From Chitinophagaceae bacterium (GTDB lineage Bacteria > Bacteroidota > Bacteroidia > Chitinophagales > Chitinophagaceae): a stretch of 6,591 bases of DNA. The notes under the pieces were generated by a model. The model worked only from the letters and a program-made list of their open reading frames with translations, did not search any database and was not told the DNA's origin. The stretch covers positions 1-6,591 of the forward strand of contig JACFNM010000232.1 in the NCBI GenBank assembly GCA_019454915.1, given 5' to 3'. Both the position numbers and the translations under genes were made by a program. Shown piece by piece: positions 6,290 to 6,591 of the stretch; position 1 is the stretch's first letter, and each line of letters opens with the position of its first letter.

Positions 6290-6405
6290 ATAACAATTAC
6301 GGCTGTCGATCTCCAAATTGCAACGTTTTTATTTCTGTGCATTCGGGATATCTGAAATCCTTTCTGCCCGGCCTGTTAGCTGGCAGGAAGTCCACAAAAG
6401 TACGA
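6290..6405. other. Convergent intergenic region with a weak hairpin
   Basis: These 116 bp lie between the stop of the beta-barrel protein gene (+) and the stop of the SulP gene (-), so termination from both sides must occur in or near it. The best structure is 6360-6368 paired with 6382-6390: nine pairs including one G-U on the plus strand, around a 13-base loop. It starts 16 bases after the SulP stop on the minus strand. Neither strand has a T-run after it, so it is only a weak bidirectional terminator candidate. Confidence 0.35.
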
Positions 6406-6591
6406 TTAGTGTATAGCAGTAACATTCACTTTTTCGATTCCCATTAATCGCAAATTGATTTTTCGTTCCTTGGCCTTATTATCAAATTCACTGATAATTT
6501 CCAAAATATCGTAGTCAATAAATTTGCTTTCTGTCCCGTCTATAGTCAACGTGGTATCCACCGGGACATCATCGAGGATTCTTCTGAGATT
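6406..6591 (-). CDS. SulP-family anion transporter, C-terminal STAS domain (5' part outside window)
   Basis: On the minus strand an open frame enters at the right edge (base 6591) and ends in TAA at 6408-6406, giving 61 residues. It reads as the second half of a STAS domain: NLRRILDDVPVDTTLTIDGT, then ESKFIDYDILEIISEFDNKA, and a last strand around INLRLMGIEKVNV. The IDGTESKFIDYDILE pattern is typical of the cytoplasmic STAS domain that closes bacterial SulP (SLC26-like) transporters, which move sulfate, bicarbonate or other anions. The serine of the SpoIIAA-type phosphorylation loop is replaced here by the YD of IDYD, as in other SulP STAS domains I recall. The membrane part lies outside the window, so a free-standing STAS protein cannot be excluded, but the sequence type favours SulP. 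It converges on the beta-barrel protein gene with 116 bp between stops. Confidence 0.75.
   Translation of the reverse strand, partial: NLRRILDDVPVDTTLTIDGTESKFIDYDILEIISEFDNKAKERKINLRLMGIEKVNVTAIH

Noticed and set aside
1..6591. CRISPR arrays, tRNA/rRNA genes, insertion sequences or phage genes
   Set aside because: No regularly spaced repeats, cloverleaf-like sequences, transposase motifs or terminal inverted repeats were seen; all coding space is explained by ordinary chromosomal genes.

Overview
The window looks like a chromosomal segment of a Bacteroidota bacterium, most likely from the Chitinophagaceae/Sphingobacteriia side. The reasons are a moderate-to-low GC content, A-rich regions ahead of starts with no clear Shine-Dalgarno sequence, a DUF6702 protein (a family I know only from Bacteroidota), and an ECF sigma factor followed by a membrane-anchored beta-barrel-like partner. 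It has no mobile elements, RNA genes or CRISPR arrays that I can see.

Layout from left to right: (1) the 3' end of a DUF1810-family gene (+), cut by the window edge. (2) Converging on it, a minus-strand pair: a HupE/UreJ-like polytopic membrane protein (2853-3434), then 248 bp downstream a secreted M1-family zinc metallopeptidase (289-2604). (3) Diverging from the HupE/UreJ gene across a 76-bp intergenic region, a secreted DUF6702 protein (3511-4035). (4) A two-gene plus-strand unit: an ECF-type sigma-70 factor (probable start 4185) whose stop codon overlaps the start of a 503-residue protein. That protein has a short cytoplasmic N-terminus, one membrane helix, a long low-complexity linker and a C-terminal beta-barrel-like domain. 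(5) Converging from the right edge, the last 61 codons of a SulP-type anion transporter, consisting of its STAS domain (-).

Two groups of genes probably work together. The M1 peptidase, HupE/UreJ and DUF6702 genes form an envelope module of unknown purpose. DUF6702 resembles the extracytoplasmic domain that sits in front of the HupE/UreJ membrane domain in proteobacterial proteins, so the two may form one split complex. The sigma factor and its overlapping partner look like a signalling pair in which a single polypeptide may link the inner membrane, periplasm and outer membrane to sigma activity. A perfect 11-bp inverted repeat (25 bp overall) lies just upstream of the sigma gene and is the best cis-regulatory candidate here.

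No gene-free stretch exceeds 300 bp; the longest is the 248 bp between the M1 and HupE/UreJ genes. Family assignments rest on recognition of motifs in the translated sequence, not on database searches.
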